The position numbers and the translations under genes are program-made. Positions 1-6,297 of a stretch of 8,649 nucleotides of DNA are shown one piece after another. The DNA is from JANPII01 sp031424915 (lineage in GTDB: Bacteria > Pseudomonadota > Alphaproteobacteria > Rickettsiales > Midichloriaceae). Under the pieces are notes generated by a model. That model saw only the letters and a list, made by a program, of their open reading frames with translations, searched no databases and had not been told where the DNA came from. The stretch is taken from contig JANPII010000147.1 of the NCBI GenBank assembly GCA_031424915.1, positions 1-8,649 of the forward strand, read 5' to 3'. Position 1 is the first letter of the stretch, and the number at the start of each line of letters is the position of its first letter.

Positions 1-69
1 CACCTTACAAGACAAAAGAGTCTGCTTCAGGTCTGTAATATTTTGTTCTTTGATACCATATGTAGTCAT
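1..69 (-). CDS. Possible MNT-type nucleotidyltransferase, N-terminal fragment (runs off left edge)
   Basis: On the minus strand an ATG at 69 opens a frame that stays open for 23 codons to the window edge. It begins MTTYGIKEQNITDLKQ. Small MNT-fold nucleotidyltransferases, often the antitoxin-like partner of HEPN proteins, commonly begin with a similar short helix (aromatic-G-L/I-x-x-x-x-I/L-x-x-L). That helix precedes the catalytic GSR...D.D motif, which would lie outside this window. A purine-rich stretch (GGAATGGAAT) just upstream of the ATG could serve as a weak ribosome-binding site. No HEPN gene is visible upstream on the same strand. The call rests only on resemblance of this short N-terminus, so it is tentative; a chance open frame is a real alternative. 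Confidence 0.33.
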   Translation of the reverse strand, partial: MTTYGIKEQNITDLKQTLLSCKV

Positions 70-327
70 ATTCCATTCCATTGAAGGGGAGTGCCAGTAT
101 CCAAAAGTTTTCTATGTCTCAGATTTCCATTCCAAGTGCTTAGTGATAAACCTAGATGACCGATATCGTTCTTGCATCTTAAGTGAAAGAGGGCACATCC
201 TTGCACTTGCATTATCCCAATACTTATCAACCAACTATATACTATACTAAAATAGCATATTAGTCGACACCTCTAATACTACATCGCAAAAGTTGCAAAA
301 GAGTTAAGGGAAGGCCTGGTCTATATA
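70..327. other. Intergenic stretch with no supported gene
   Basis: This AT-rich stretch lies downstream of the 399-residue orphan gene. A plus-strand frame is open from base 2 to the stop at 248-250, but it has only a TTG start, no ribosome-binding site and no recognisable protein. It also overlaps the minus-strand frame at the left edge. I see no T-tailed hairpin that would terminate the orphan gene, no tRNA and no convincing promoter. A decayed gene is possible. Confidence 0.5.
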
Positions 328-1527
328 TTACATTGTAAGGCCGGTATTTGGTTCGTGGCTATTATTAACATAATCTGCCCAAGAGGCATCACGAATTTCA
401 CCCTTCTCCACTTTTCTTAATTTAAATCCACCTTGTCTTATTTCCATGAACAATTTAGCTGTTCCTACGTTTTGGTTTTCCATTACTTGTTGTTCTTCTT
501 GACGACGCTTTAATTCTTCCTCCCACTGCTGTATCATTGCCAATTGCTTTGATATAAGGGCTAAATCTGGTTGTTGTTGCAGCTCATCGTAATTAGAAAC
601 TTTCATGCCACTAGCTTGTGCTTCATTGACCACCTGCTCTTTCATGATATTTAAGTGGTGGCGCATTTCATCCAAGCATGTTTGACTCTGTTCTAGCATA
701 TACACCAAATCACGCGCTAATGTCATTTTGATTATCAAAATCCGAGTATTGGCAATATCCTCAGGACTGATAGCGCTATCCACAGAAATTTCTTTGCCTT
801 TTGTAATAATATTCAATTCTTTTTGCCTAGCGTCGTGCGTTCTTTTGTACTCGTCAACCACTAAATCCCAAGTATTCACCAAAAGATTCAAACCTATTAA
901 AGATGCAGCCATCACCACTCTTTCAATGCTATGAGTAGGTTGCGCCGCATTTTCTCTCTCTACAGCTATACCAAGAGAAGTTAATCTTTCCATCTCTTGG
1001 GCTTCTTTTTTACGTGCCTCTTCTTGGGCTTTTTCTTTGTCAATTATGGCCGCTTCACTTTCTGCTTGAATTACTTGGCTTATTGAGGCAGCCATAGCAT
1101 TGGCTGCAGACAAGATGTTGCGCTGCCCCAAGTTTACCACTCTTACAGCTGCATAAGTTATATGACGCCTCTGCTCAAGAGTTAAATCTCCTACTGCAAT
1201 ACCGCAATCTGCCAAGGCCTTAGTGATAATCTGCTCCACCTCAGAAAGCATAAGATTTTTATCTTCTTCTTTTGCACTAACGCTACCATGAGGAAACAGT
1301 AACGCTTGGTTCTTCACTGGATCAAGCTGCAACAGTTGGTGTTCCTTGTCTTGAAATAACACAACCCCATCAGGGTTTTTGGCTACACGCCTAAATTCCC
1401 TTGCCCCAATGTTCAGCTTGTCTTGTTTAACACCATGGGCAACATCAGTTAAAACAATATGCGCTCCCGCACCCAAACGATAAACCTCAGCTACTACTGC
1501 TTCTGCTAATTTCTGTATCTCTGCCAT
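328..1527 (-). CDS. Orphan 399-residue protein with helical/coiled-coil segments and a C-terminal WH2-like (actin-binding) motif
   Basis: I do not recognise the family of the whole protein. Residues 1-85 look globular and mixed. Residues about 150-185 are a highly charged helix (rich in E, K, A, Q) and residues about 318-352 a second Q/E/R-rich helix, both plausible coiled coils. There is no signal peptide or membrane segment. Residues 359-373 read LFMEIRQGGFKLRKV, followed by EKGEIRDAS. This fits the WH2 pattern: an amphipathic helix with hydrophobic and I-R positions, then a glycine and L-K/R-K-V, then a downstream R-D-x-S stretch. There is one extra residue between I363 and G367, as some eukaryotic WH2 motifs also tolerate. 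Known bacterial WH2 proteins (RickA, Sca2, VopF/VopL) act on host actin, so a secreted effector is possible. No acidic Arp2/3-binding tail is visible; Trp383 lies ten residues after the motif in a non-acidic context. The ATG at 1527 is preceded by a strong GGGGGAAG ribosome-binding site. The gene lies 52 bases after the RelA/SpoT gene but has its own promoter. Confidence 0.85.
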   Translation of the reverse strand: MAEIQKLAEAVVAEVYRLGAGAHIVLTDVAHGVKQDKLNIGAREFRRVAKNPDGVVLFQDKEHQLLQLDPVKNQALLFPHGSVSAKEEDKNLMLSEVEQIITKALADCGIAVGDLTLEQRRHITYAAVRVVNLGQRNILSAANAMAASISQVIQAESEAAIIDKEKAQEEARKKEAQEMERLTSLGIAVERENAAQPTHSIERVVMAASLIGLNLLVNTWDLVVDEYKRTHDARQKELNIITKGKEISVDSAISPEDIANTRILIIKMTLARDLVYMLEQSQTCLDEMRHHLNIMKEQVVNEAQASGMKVSNYDELQQQPDLALISKQLAMIQQWEEELKRRQEEQQVMENQNVGTAKLFMEIRQGGFKLRKVEKGEIRDASWADYVNNSHEPNTGLTM

Positions 1528-1559
1528 ATAGCTTCCCCCAAATTATATTTATAACTACT

Positions 1560-1587
1560 AGTATAACATATCTAATGAATTAGGCAA
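1560..1587 (-). promoter_or_regulatory. Sigma70-type promoter of the WH2-like orphan, flanked by an 8-bp dyad
   Basis: On the minus strand TTGCCT (1582-1587) and TATACT (1560-1565) are separated by 16 bp. The -10 is preceded by TG one base away, giving an extended -10. The -35 overlaps the stop codon of the RelA/SpoT gene (1580-1582). An inverted repeat, ACTAGTAT at 1557-1564 and ATACTAGT at 1587-1594, has one arm over the -10 and one at the upstream edge of the -35. This could be an operator. The predicted transcript would start near 1553 with a short leader. Confidence 0.5.
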
Positions 1588-3868
1588 TACTAGTGTTTAG
1601 ACTATGTTTTACTCGTTCAGCTTCATGAACGCAACTAAGAGTTTTAAGCATAATAAGCATTTCATTCAGATGATTTAACCCACGTACTTGTATGTCCATA
1701 ATGGCTGTAGCAAAGCCGTTTGTATGAGCATGCATATTCAAATTGGCAATATTAGCGTGCAATTTGGCAATAGCTGAAGTTACGACAGATAAGCTACCTA
1801 TCTCATGAGTCATGGTAACACGAATATGGACACAATGGCCAGGTTCTATTTTTACATTATCACCGTTATTTTCCCATGATACATCTACCCAATCTTTCTC
1901 TTGATGCGCATATTCTTCTAAAGAAGGACAGCCTGCAACATGTATATCAAGCCTATGGTTTTCTTGGTTTAACCCAATGATACGATCACCTGGGATAGGA
2001 TAGCAGCACTTAGCGAAATGGACCGTTATACCTGGAGTTAGACCAATAATAGAAATAGGGACATTATTTTCCGCTGTTTTTTTGCGAGTGGCAAAATTCG
2101 GAAGACCAAAAGATTTACCTTTAGGTATAGCATGTGCCTTGGGGTACAAATATTCTACAATATCATCACGTTTAATAATGCCATGACCAATAGCAGATAG
2201 AAGCTCATCAGCAGATTTCCGTTTCATCTTTATCATCAATGCATTTATAGTTTCATCGCTAACTTCTATTTTAAGCTGACGTAGTGTTTTTTGCAAAATA
2301 GCACGCCCTAAACCTACGCTTTCTTCTATTTGCTTGGCACGCAAGAAACGACGAATTTCTACCCGTGCCTTACCAGTGACTACAAAGCTTTCCCACGCTT
2401 TTGATGCCATGGGCACTTTAGCACGCATTATTTCGACTTGATCACCATTTTCTAAAGTACTGCTAAGTGGCCTGATACGCCCATTAACCTTAGCACCAAC
2501 ACAACTAAGTCCAATTTTAGAGTGTACAGCAAAAGCAAAATCTACCGTAGTAGAGCCACGCGGCAATGCGATTAGGTCACCCTTTGGGGTAAAACAGAAA
2601 ACTTGATCATAAAACATTTCTAGCTTGGAGTGCTCCATAAATTCCTCAGGACTGGCCGCGTTATCCATAATATTTAGCAGCTCCTTCACCCAATGATATT
2701 GGGAACCTTCAATCTTCTCTTTTATACCCTGCTTATAGCTCCAGTGCGCAGCTACTCCCAGTTCTGCTACCATATGCATATCATGAGTGCGTATTTGTAT
2801 TTCGATGCAACGCTGTTTAGGACCAATAATTAAAGTATGCAGAGACTTATATCCGTTGCCCTTAGGTGTACTGATATAGTCTTTAAACTCATTGGATATA
2901 GTATGATATTTCGTATGTATGATACCTAATGCTTGGTAGCAAGCGGGTATATCTTTTACCAATATACGGAAGGCTATAATATCAGAAAGCTGTTCAAAGG
3001 TTACATTCTTATGCTCCATTTTCTTCCATATAGAAAATGATGTTTTCTCTCGACCATATACTTCAGCATCTATTTCAGCTTCTGCTAAGGTATTGCGGAT
3101 TTTTTCTTCTATTGTTTTGACCAAAGGTACTCCCTTTTGGCGTAGGAAAGAAATACGATTGATTATAGATTGGCGCACATCAGGATAAAGCTCAGCAAAA
3201 GCTAGATCCTGCAACTCATTTTTGAACTTATGTATACCTATACGTTCTGCAAGCGGAGCATATACATCCATAGTCTCACGTGCTTTTTTCATACGCTTGT
3301 CTGGATCTTTAACAAAATGCAGAGTACGCATATTATGAACCCGGTCAGCTAACTTAACTAATAAGACGCGAATATCTTCCGAAATAGCTATCAATAATTT
3401 GCGGAAGTTTTCTGCCTGTTTAATATGGTCAGGCTGATAGTCTAGCTTGGCAAGTTTGGTAACACCACTAACTAACTTAGCAGTTTGCAACCCAAATTGA
3501 GCTGCAATATCACTTAGGCTTATATCCGTGTCTTCCACAGTATCATGTAGAAGTGCGGTGACAATTGATTCGGTATCTAAATTAAGATCAGCTAAAATTT
3601 GTGCCACTGCAATAGGATGCATTATATATGGCTCGCCAGAATTGCGTAACTGTTCTTTATGAGCATGTAGGGCAAGATGGAAGGCCCTGTCTATCCGTTC
3701 CATATTAGCACTAGGATTTCCAGCTCGCACTTTAGCTATCAATACGGAATATTCTTGATTTATAGCTTCAAGAACGTCCTCTTCAAACTCGATTTTTTGT
3801 TCTACTGTTTCCTCGGGCACTCTCGTTTTTTTGTCTTTCGAATTGGGGATTTGTTCTGTATCGGACAT
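1580..3868 (-). CDS. spoT: Bifunctional (p)ppGpp synthetase/hydrolase, RelA/SpoT (Rsh) family
   Basis: Rsh enzymes make pppGpp/ppGpp from GTP/GDP and ATP and hydrolyse it, setting the stringent response in the cytoplasm. All domains are present in the 762 residues, close to the usual long-Rsh length. The HD hydrolase spans about 57-210, with metal-site residues H84 (in YIMHP), H108-D109 (in LLHDTVEDT) and D175 (in KLADRVHNM). The synthetase spans about 270-380, with D296, the KDYISTPKGNGYKSLHT block, and E356 in EIQIRT. TGS is at about 420-480. The zinc-finger-like/RIS region with C621-C622 and C647 is at about 616-650, and ACT at about 678-755. Because the HD residues are intact, hydrolase activity is expected, unlike E. 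coli RelA. Residues 1-37 are a charged extension of no known role. The ATG at 3868 has only a weak ribosome-binding site but sits about 30 nt below a good promoter. No rpoZ, the frequent upstream neighbour in proteobacteria, is present here. Confidence 0.97.
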   Translation of the reverse strand: MSDTEQIPNSKDKKTRVPEETVEQKIEFEEDVLEAINQEYSVLIAKVRAGNPSANMERIDRAFHLALHAHKEQLRNSGEPYIMHPIAVAQILADLNLDTESIVTALLHDTVEDTDISLSDIAAQFGLQTAKLVSGVTKLAKLDYQPDHIKQAENFRKLLIAISEDIRVLLVKLADRVHNMRTLHFVKDPDKRMKKARETMDVYAPLAERIGIHKFKNELQDLAFAELYPDVRQSIINRISFLRQKGVPLVKTIEEKIRNTLAEAEIDAEVYGREKTSFSIWKKMEHKNVTFEQLSDIIAFRILVKDIPACYQALGIIHTKYHTISNEFKDYISTPKGNGYKSLHTLIIGPKQRCIEIQIRTHDMHMVAELGVAAHWSYKQGIKEKIEGSQYHWVKELLNIMDNAASPEEFMEHSKLEMFYDQVFCFTPKGDLIALPRGSTTVDFAFAVHSKIGLSCVGAKVNGRIRPLSSTLENGDQVEIMRAKVPMASKAWESFVVTGKARVEIRRFLRAKQIEESVGLGRAILQKTLRQLKIEVSDETINALMIKMKRKSADELLSAIGHGIIKRDDIVEYLYPKAHAIPKGKSFGLPNFATRKKTAENNVPISIIGLTPGITVHFAKCCYPIPGDRIIGLNQENHRLDIHVAGCPSLEEYAHQEKDWVDVSWENNGDNVKIEPGHCVHIRVTMTHEIGSLSVVTSAIAKLHANIANLNMHAHTNGFATAIMDIQVRGLNHLNEMLIMLKTLSCVHEAERVKHSLNTSIA

Positions 3869-3904
3869 TTATATATTGCTTGCACCAATAGGTTAGTTAG
3901 GATT

Positions 3905-3933
3905 ATTATATAACAAACCTACACCTGTTACAA
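3905..3933 (-). promoter_or_regulatory. Sigma70 promoter of the RelA/SpoT gene
   Basis: On the minus strand TTGTAA (3928-3933) and a perfect TATAAT (3905-3910) are separated by 17 bp. Transcription would start near 3898, leaving a leader of about 30 nt before the ATG at 3868. The gene therefore appears to be transcribed independently of anything upstream. Confidence 0.7.
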
Positions 3934-4220
3934 TGGTGTGAATATAGTTAAACTCATTCATTTCGTAAGGTATCTGTTCAGCCCCCACCAGGCGTACCTG
4001 GCCTTTTTAGTCTTGGTAACAATGCTGTTGAAGTGTAAGCGTTCATAGGTGTTGTCTATAAATCTGCAACAACGCCGGCTTGACCACGGGGTCTATACAA
4101 GCTACAAATGAGGTTTCAGAGTAGATACCGCGGTCGGGGCCGCGGTATGATGGCATGAAATGCATATTTATAGGGCCTAAACCACTCCTCTAAACAGTTA
4201 CGTCGAGCAGCAGGTACGAA
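3934..4220. repeat. Gene-free gap with GC-rich dyads, probably fossils of dispersed palindromic repeats
   Basis: This stretch is visibly more GC-rich and dyad-rich than its surroundings. It contains a 5-bp hairpin CCAGG-CGTA-CCTGG (3988-4001) followed by a T5 run, a GACCCCGTGGTCAAG-type segment on the minus strand (about 4081-4095), and the perfect dyad listed separately at 4125-4148. The last two resemble parts of the palindromic elements scattered through Rickettsia-like genomes. Two overlapping minus-strand frames are open here (40 codons at 4043-4165 and 45 codons, including the stop, at 3958-4092). Neither has a ribosome-binding site or a recognisable product, so I do not call genes. No tRNA, tmRNA, RNase P or SRP RNA signature was found. 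Confidence 0.5.
4125..4148. repeat. Perfect 9-bp GC-rich dyad (ATACCGCGG / CCGCGGTAT)
   Basis: The arms 4125-4133 and 4140-4148 are exact reverse complements around a 6-base loop (TCGGGG). There is no T-run on either side, so it is not a normal intrinsic terminator. The form 'TACCGCGGTC..GCCGCGGTATGA' is like the terminal or central palindromes of dispersed repeats in Rickettsiales, a resemblance from memory rather than a search. Confidence 0.65.
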
Positions 4221-4281
4221 AATACAATAATAAAACCCGGCTTCTAGGTCTTACTTAAAGTAAGTTCTAGAGAGCCGGGTT
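4221..4281 (-). terminator. Intrinsic terminator of the 232-residue membrane protein gene
   Basis: The hairpin at 4234-4281 has a perfect 9-bp base (AACCCGGCT / AGCCGGGTT), a TCTAG/CTAGA middle stem, and a CTTAC/GTAAG top with a TTAAA loop. Read on the minus strand it is followed by TTTTATTATTGTATTTT (4217-4233). It lies about 60 bases past the stop codon at 4341. On the plus strand no T-run follows, so it works in one direction. Confidence 0.8.
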
Positions 4282-4340
4282 AAGATTTAGGCAGTAGGTC
4301 TGGTCAAACTATTTCTAGCTCTGCCAGTACAGATTATTTA

Positions 4341-5039
4341 TTATTTCTGCTGTGCGGCTTCATTACCATTTCTTGCAAAGAACGTAACAATGCGCTCAGC
4401 GCAAGAGAGTTCTAGATCGACCTTCTCGTCATCCTCATCCCTACTGAATTTCTTAGCAGTTACAGCGCCAATGCCTTCTACAATCACAGTTGCAACGCAA
4501 GATAGTGCCAGGCCAGCTACGATTTGCACACCATAAGACATAGGTACTACAGTAGAAAGAAGAGGCATACCAAGTACTTGAATACCAAATATAGCAACGC
4601 CGGTAACAACACCGCTAGCTAGGCCATGCAGACCGCGGTTACCGCTTAGCCATATACCAGCTACTGCAGCACCTGCGCCTTGAAGCACTAGGCCGCCAAC
4701 ACCGCCAATTGTGGTAGCAGCAAGCATGCCAAGACCAAGAGTGATGCCATAAGTAGCACTGCCTATAACTAGATCTGATGCTAGTCTTGGACCAACAGCG
4801 TCTAATGCTTTAGTGGCATAATATTTAGCTTTAACACCAAAACTTGATTTATTGACTAATACTTCCTTATCTTGTTTTTGATTAAGTTGAATATCCTCTT
4901 GAGTAGGTTGCACATTATCAACTAGTTGATAACCCTCCTTTGCTTTCTTTGCAACTTCATGTATGCTATTTTGAGCAAACGTCCTTGCGATATGTACTGG
5001 GCCAAGAAGTGTTGCTGTTACTATTGTTGCTGCTTTCAT
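4341..5039 (-). CDS. Orphan 232-residue glycine/alanine-rich polytopic membrane protein
   Basis: I do not recognise the family. Residues 1-13 are hydrophobic after a lysine and may act as a weak signal or anchor. Residues about 20-85 are polar and basic. Residues about 89-193 are almost entirely hydrophobic and rich in Gly and Ala (for example LGLGMLAATTIGGVGG and LQGAGAAVAG). They would form about four tightly packed helices with small-residue, glycine-zipper-like faces. The C-terminal tail (about 196-232) is charged (SRDEDDEKVD) and probably exposed. The ATG at 5039 has an AGAGG ribosome-binding site 5 bases upstream. The gene is monocistronic, with its own extended -10 promoter and a strong terminator. 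Its glycine-rich architecture is shared with the 264-residue protein at 7648-8442, but no clear alignment is visible, so paralogy is unproven. A membrane-inserting effector, a phage or toxin-like protein, or a structural envelope protein are all possible. Confidence 0.85.
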   Translation of the reverse strand: MKAATIVTATLLGPVHIARTFAQNSIHEVAKKAKEGYQLVDNVQPTQEDIQLNQKQDKEVLVNKSSFGVKAKYYATKALDAVGPRLASDLVIGSATYGITLGLGMLAATTIGGVGGLVLQGAGAAVAGIWLSGNRGLHGLASGVVTGVAIFGIQVLGMPLLSTVVPMSYGVQIVAGLALSCVATVIVEGIGAVTAKKFSRDEDDEKVDLELSCAERIVTFFARNGNEAAQQK

Positions 5040-5142
5040 AATTTCCTCTATTTTTAAGTTAGTTATTGTTTGTTATGCTGGCAAAAACCTCTAGACATTG
5101 ACACTTAAACGCCATTGCCAGCAAATGCTCTCACCTTTGTGC
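5040..5142 (-). promoter_or_regulatory. Long structured 5' leader of the 232-residue protein mRNA
   Basis: The predicted transcript from about 5142 has some 100 nt before the ATG at 5039. It contains an 8-bp perfect inverted repeat, GCTGGCAA / TTGCCAGC (5115-5122 and 5077-5084), with a 30-nt loop, upstream of the ribosome-binding site (5045-5049). It matches no riboswitch class I know and has no obvious T-tailed attenuator. It may affect mRNA stability or translation. Confidence 0.4.
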
Positions 5143-5148
5143 CAGGGG

Positions 5149-5177
5149 ATTATACCATACTCTATAGTAATACACAA
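5149..5177 (-). promoter_or_regulatory. Extended -10 sigma70 promoter of the 232-residue protein gene
   Basis: On the minus strand TATAAT (5149-5154) is preceded by TGG, a full extended -10 (TGnTATAAT). It has a TTGTGT -35 (5172-5177) at 17 bp. Confidence 0.65.
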
Positions 5178-5277
5178 ATGTTTTTGCAAGAAAAAATACA
5201 AAAATGTGCTTTTGATGTGTAAGGCAGGTAAATTGCGGCTTCCTGGTTTAATATATTAATCATTTATAAAGTAATTA

Positions 5278-6177
5278 TTAATATGTGTTGGTCATTTTTT
5301 GTATTACTTTGCGTGCTTCATTGCCGATAATAGGATCCTGCATTGCAAAAGCGATATTTGCTTCCAAGAAACCTAATTGGTTGCCGCAATCATAACGCTG
5401 CCCATCGAGGCGCAGCCCATGGAATTGATTCCCTGCTTGCAACAACTTTCGCATAGCATCGGTCAGCTGAATTTCACCTCCGCTTCCTATTTCACGTTCT
5501 GCTAGATAGGGGAATAGGGCAGAGTCTAAAATATAGCGCCCTATAATTGAGATGTTAGAAGGTGCATCTGTGGGTGCTGGTTTTTCCACCATGTCAGTAA
5601 TTTGCATCATTCTACCGTTGTCACCACTTGCCGCCACAATGCCGTATTTATTACTATCTGCAGGGTCTATATCTGCTACTGCTACAATGTTACCGCCTTG
5701 CTCATTGTAAAGCTCCACCATCTGTTTAAGCATGCCACCTGGCTTTTTGGTGATGAACAGTTCATCAGCGGATAATACGGCAAATGGTTCATCATGGATC
5801 AAATGTCTTGCACACCACACAGCATGTCCTAAACCAAGAGGCCTTTGTTGGCGAATAAATACAATGTTGCCTGCATCAGGTAGCCAGTCTCTTGTGGCTG
5901 CAAGGGCCTCTGCCTTATCCTTTTCATTTAAGGTATATTCCAGCTCAAACACGTGGTCGAAGTGATTAGTAATTGCACTTTTATTGCGGCCGGTAATAAA
6001 AATGAATTGCTCAATTCCTGCGGCTTGTGCTTCTTCAAATGCGTGTTGTATCAGTGGCTTACTGGCAACTGGTAACATTTCTTTGGGCATAGATTTAGTG
6101 GCTGGCAAAAATCTTGTGCCTAAGCCCCCAACCGGGAATACCGCTTTTCTTATTTTTTTTTGCAAGGTTGTCTTCAC
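5278..6177 (-). CDS. galU: UTP-glucose-1-phosphate uridylyltransferase (UDP-glucose pyrophosphorylase)
   Basis: GalU converts UTP and glucose-1-phosphate to UDP-glucose and pyrophosphate in the cytoplasm, supplying nucleotide sugar for envelope polysaccharide and glycolipid synthesis. The 299 residues match the bacterial family's usual length. Visible motifs are the nucleotide-binding GGLGTRFLPATK (17-28), PKEMLP with K32 (31-36), QRPLGLGHAV (111-120), SADE with the probable metal/uridine-site D138, KYGIV (177-181), MVEKP (196-200), GEIQLTDA (234-241) and RYDCGNQLGFLEA (261-273). No ATG lies between the upstream in-frame stop and the conserved core. The start is taken as the GTG at 6177, with only a weak GGG upstream; the nearby TTG at 6165 is the alternative. 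The gene is transcribed divergently from dprA across a 120-bp gap. No clear terminator follows the stop; a 12-bp AT palindrome (5248-5259) lies 18 bases downstream. Confidence 0.95.
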   Translation of the reverse strand: MKTTLQKKIRKAVFPVGGLGTRFLPATKSMPKEMLPVASKPLIQHAFEEAQAAGIEQFIFITGRNKSAITNHFDHVFELEYTLNEKDKAEALAATRDWLPDAGNIVFIRQQRPLGLGHAVWCARHLIHDEPFAVLSADELFITKKPGGMLKQMVELYNEQGGNIVAVADIDPADSNKYGIVAASGDNGRMMQITDMVEKPAPTDAPSNISIIGRYILDSALFPYLAEREIGSGGEIQLTDAMRKLLQAGNQFHGLRLDGQRYDCGNQLGFLEANIAFAMQDPIIGNEARKVIQKMTNTY

Positions 6178-6297
6178 TAAAGGCCCAAATATGTGATATA
6201 TCAGTATATGCGCTTAATCTTTTGCGGCATTTTACAACTGTAAGTTGCAATAAATGCTATCTAAGACCGCGCTTAAAATACAATAGGAAGGAAGCGT
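6178..6297. promoter_or_regulatory. Divergent galU-dprA intergenic region with a small dyad
   Basis: The 120 bases must hold the start signals of both genes. For galU, TATACT on the minus strand (6204-6209) is a possible -10, without a good -35. For dprA no consensus promoter is clear. A dyad CAACT-GTA-AGTTG (6235-6247) sits mid-gap and might be a regulator site. An excellent ribosome-binding site, AGGAAGGA (6285-6292), precedes the dprA ATG by 5 bases. Confidence 0.35.

Noticed and set aside
50..250. Plus-strand 66-codon frame
   Set aside because: TTG start, no ribosome-binding site, no recognisable protein. It is also open back to the edge, so it could be a chance frame, and it overlaps the more protein-like minus-strand start.
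328..420. Arp2/3-binding connector-acidic tail after the WH2-like motif
   Set aside because: The tail contains Trp383 but lacks the run of acidic residues; only the WH2 part is supported.
3988..4008. CCAGG-CGTA-CCTGG hairpin followed by T5 on the plus strand as a terminator
   Set aside because: The stem is only 5 bp and no plus-strand gene lies upstream, so it would terminate nothing identifiable.
4035..4041. GTAAGCG, which resembles the end of IS66-family insertion sequences
   Set aside because: No matching opposite end, no transposase remnant and no target duplication was found; seven bases are too few.
3958..4165. Two overlapping minus-strand frames in the repeat-rich gap
   Set aside because: No ribosome-binding site, no recognisable product, and stops between frames; GC-rich palindromic DNA stays open by chance.
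3934..4220. tmRNA, SRP RNA, RNase P RNA or tRNA in the large gap
   Set aside because: None of the hallmark conserved blocks (T-arm GGTTCGA, RNase P or SRP core sequences) was found on either strand.
5248..5259. TTAATATATTAA palindrome after galU as a terminator or operator
   Set aside because: Pure AT palindromes are common by chance in such DNA and would form no stable hairpin.
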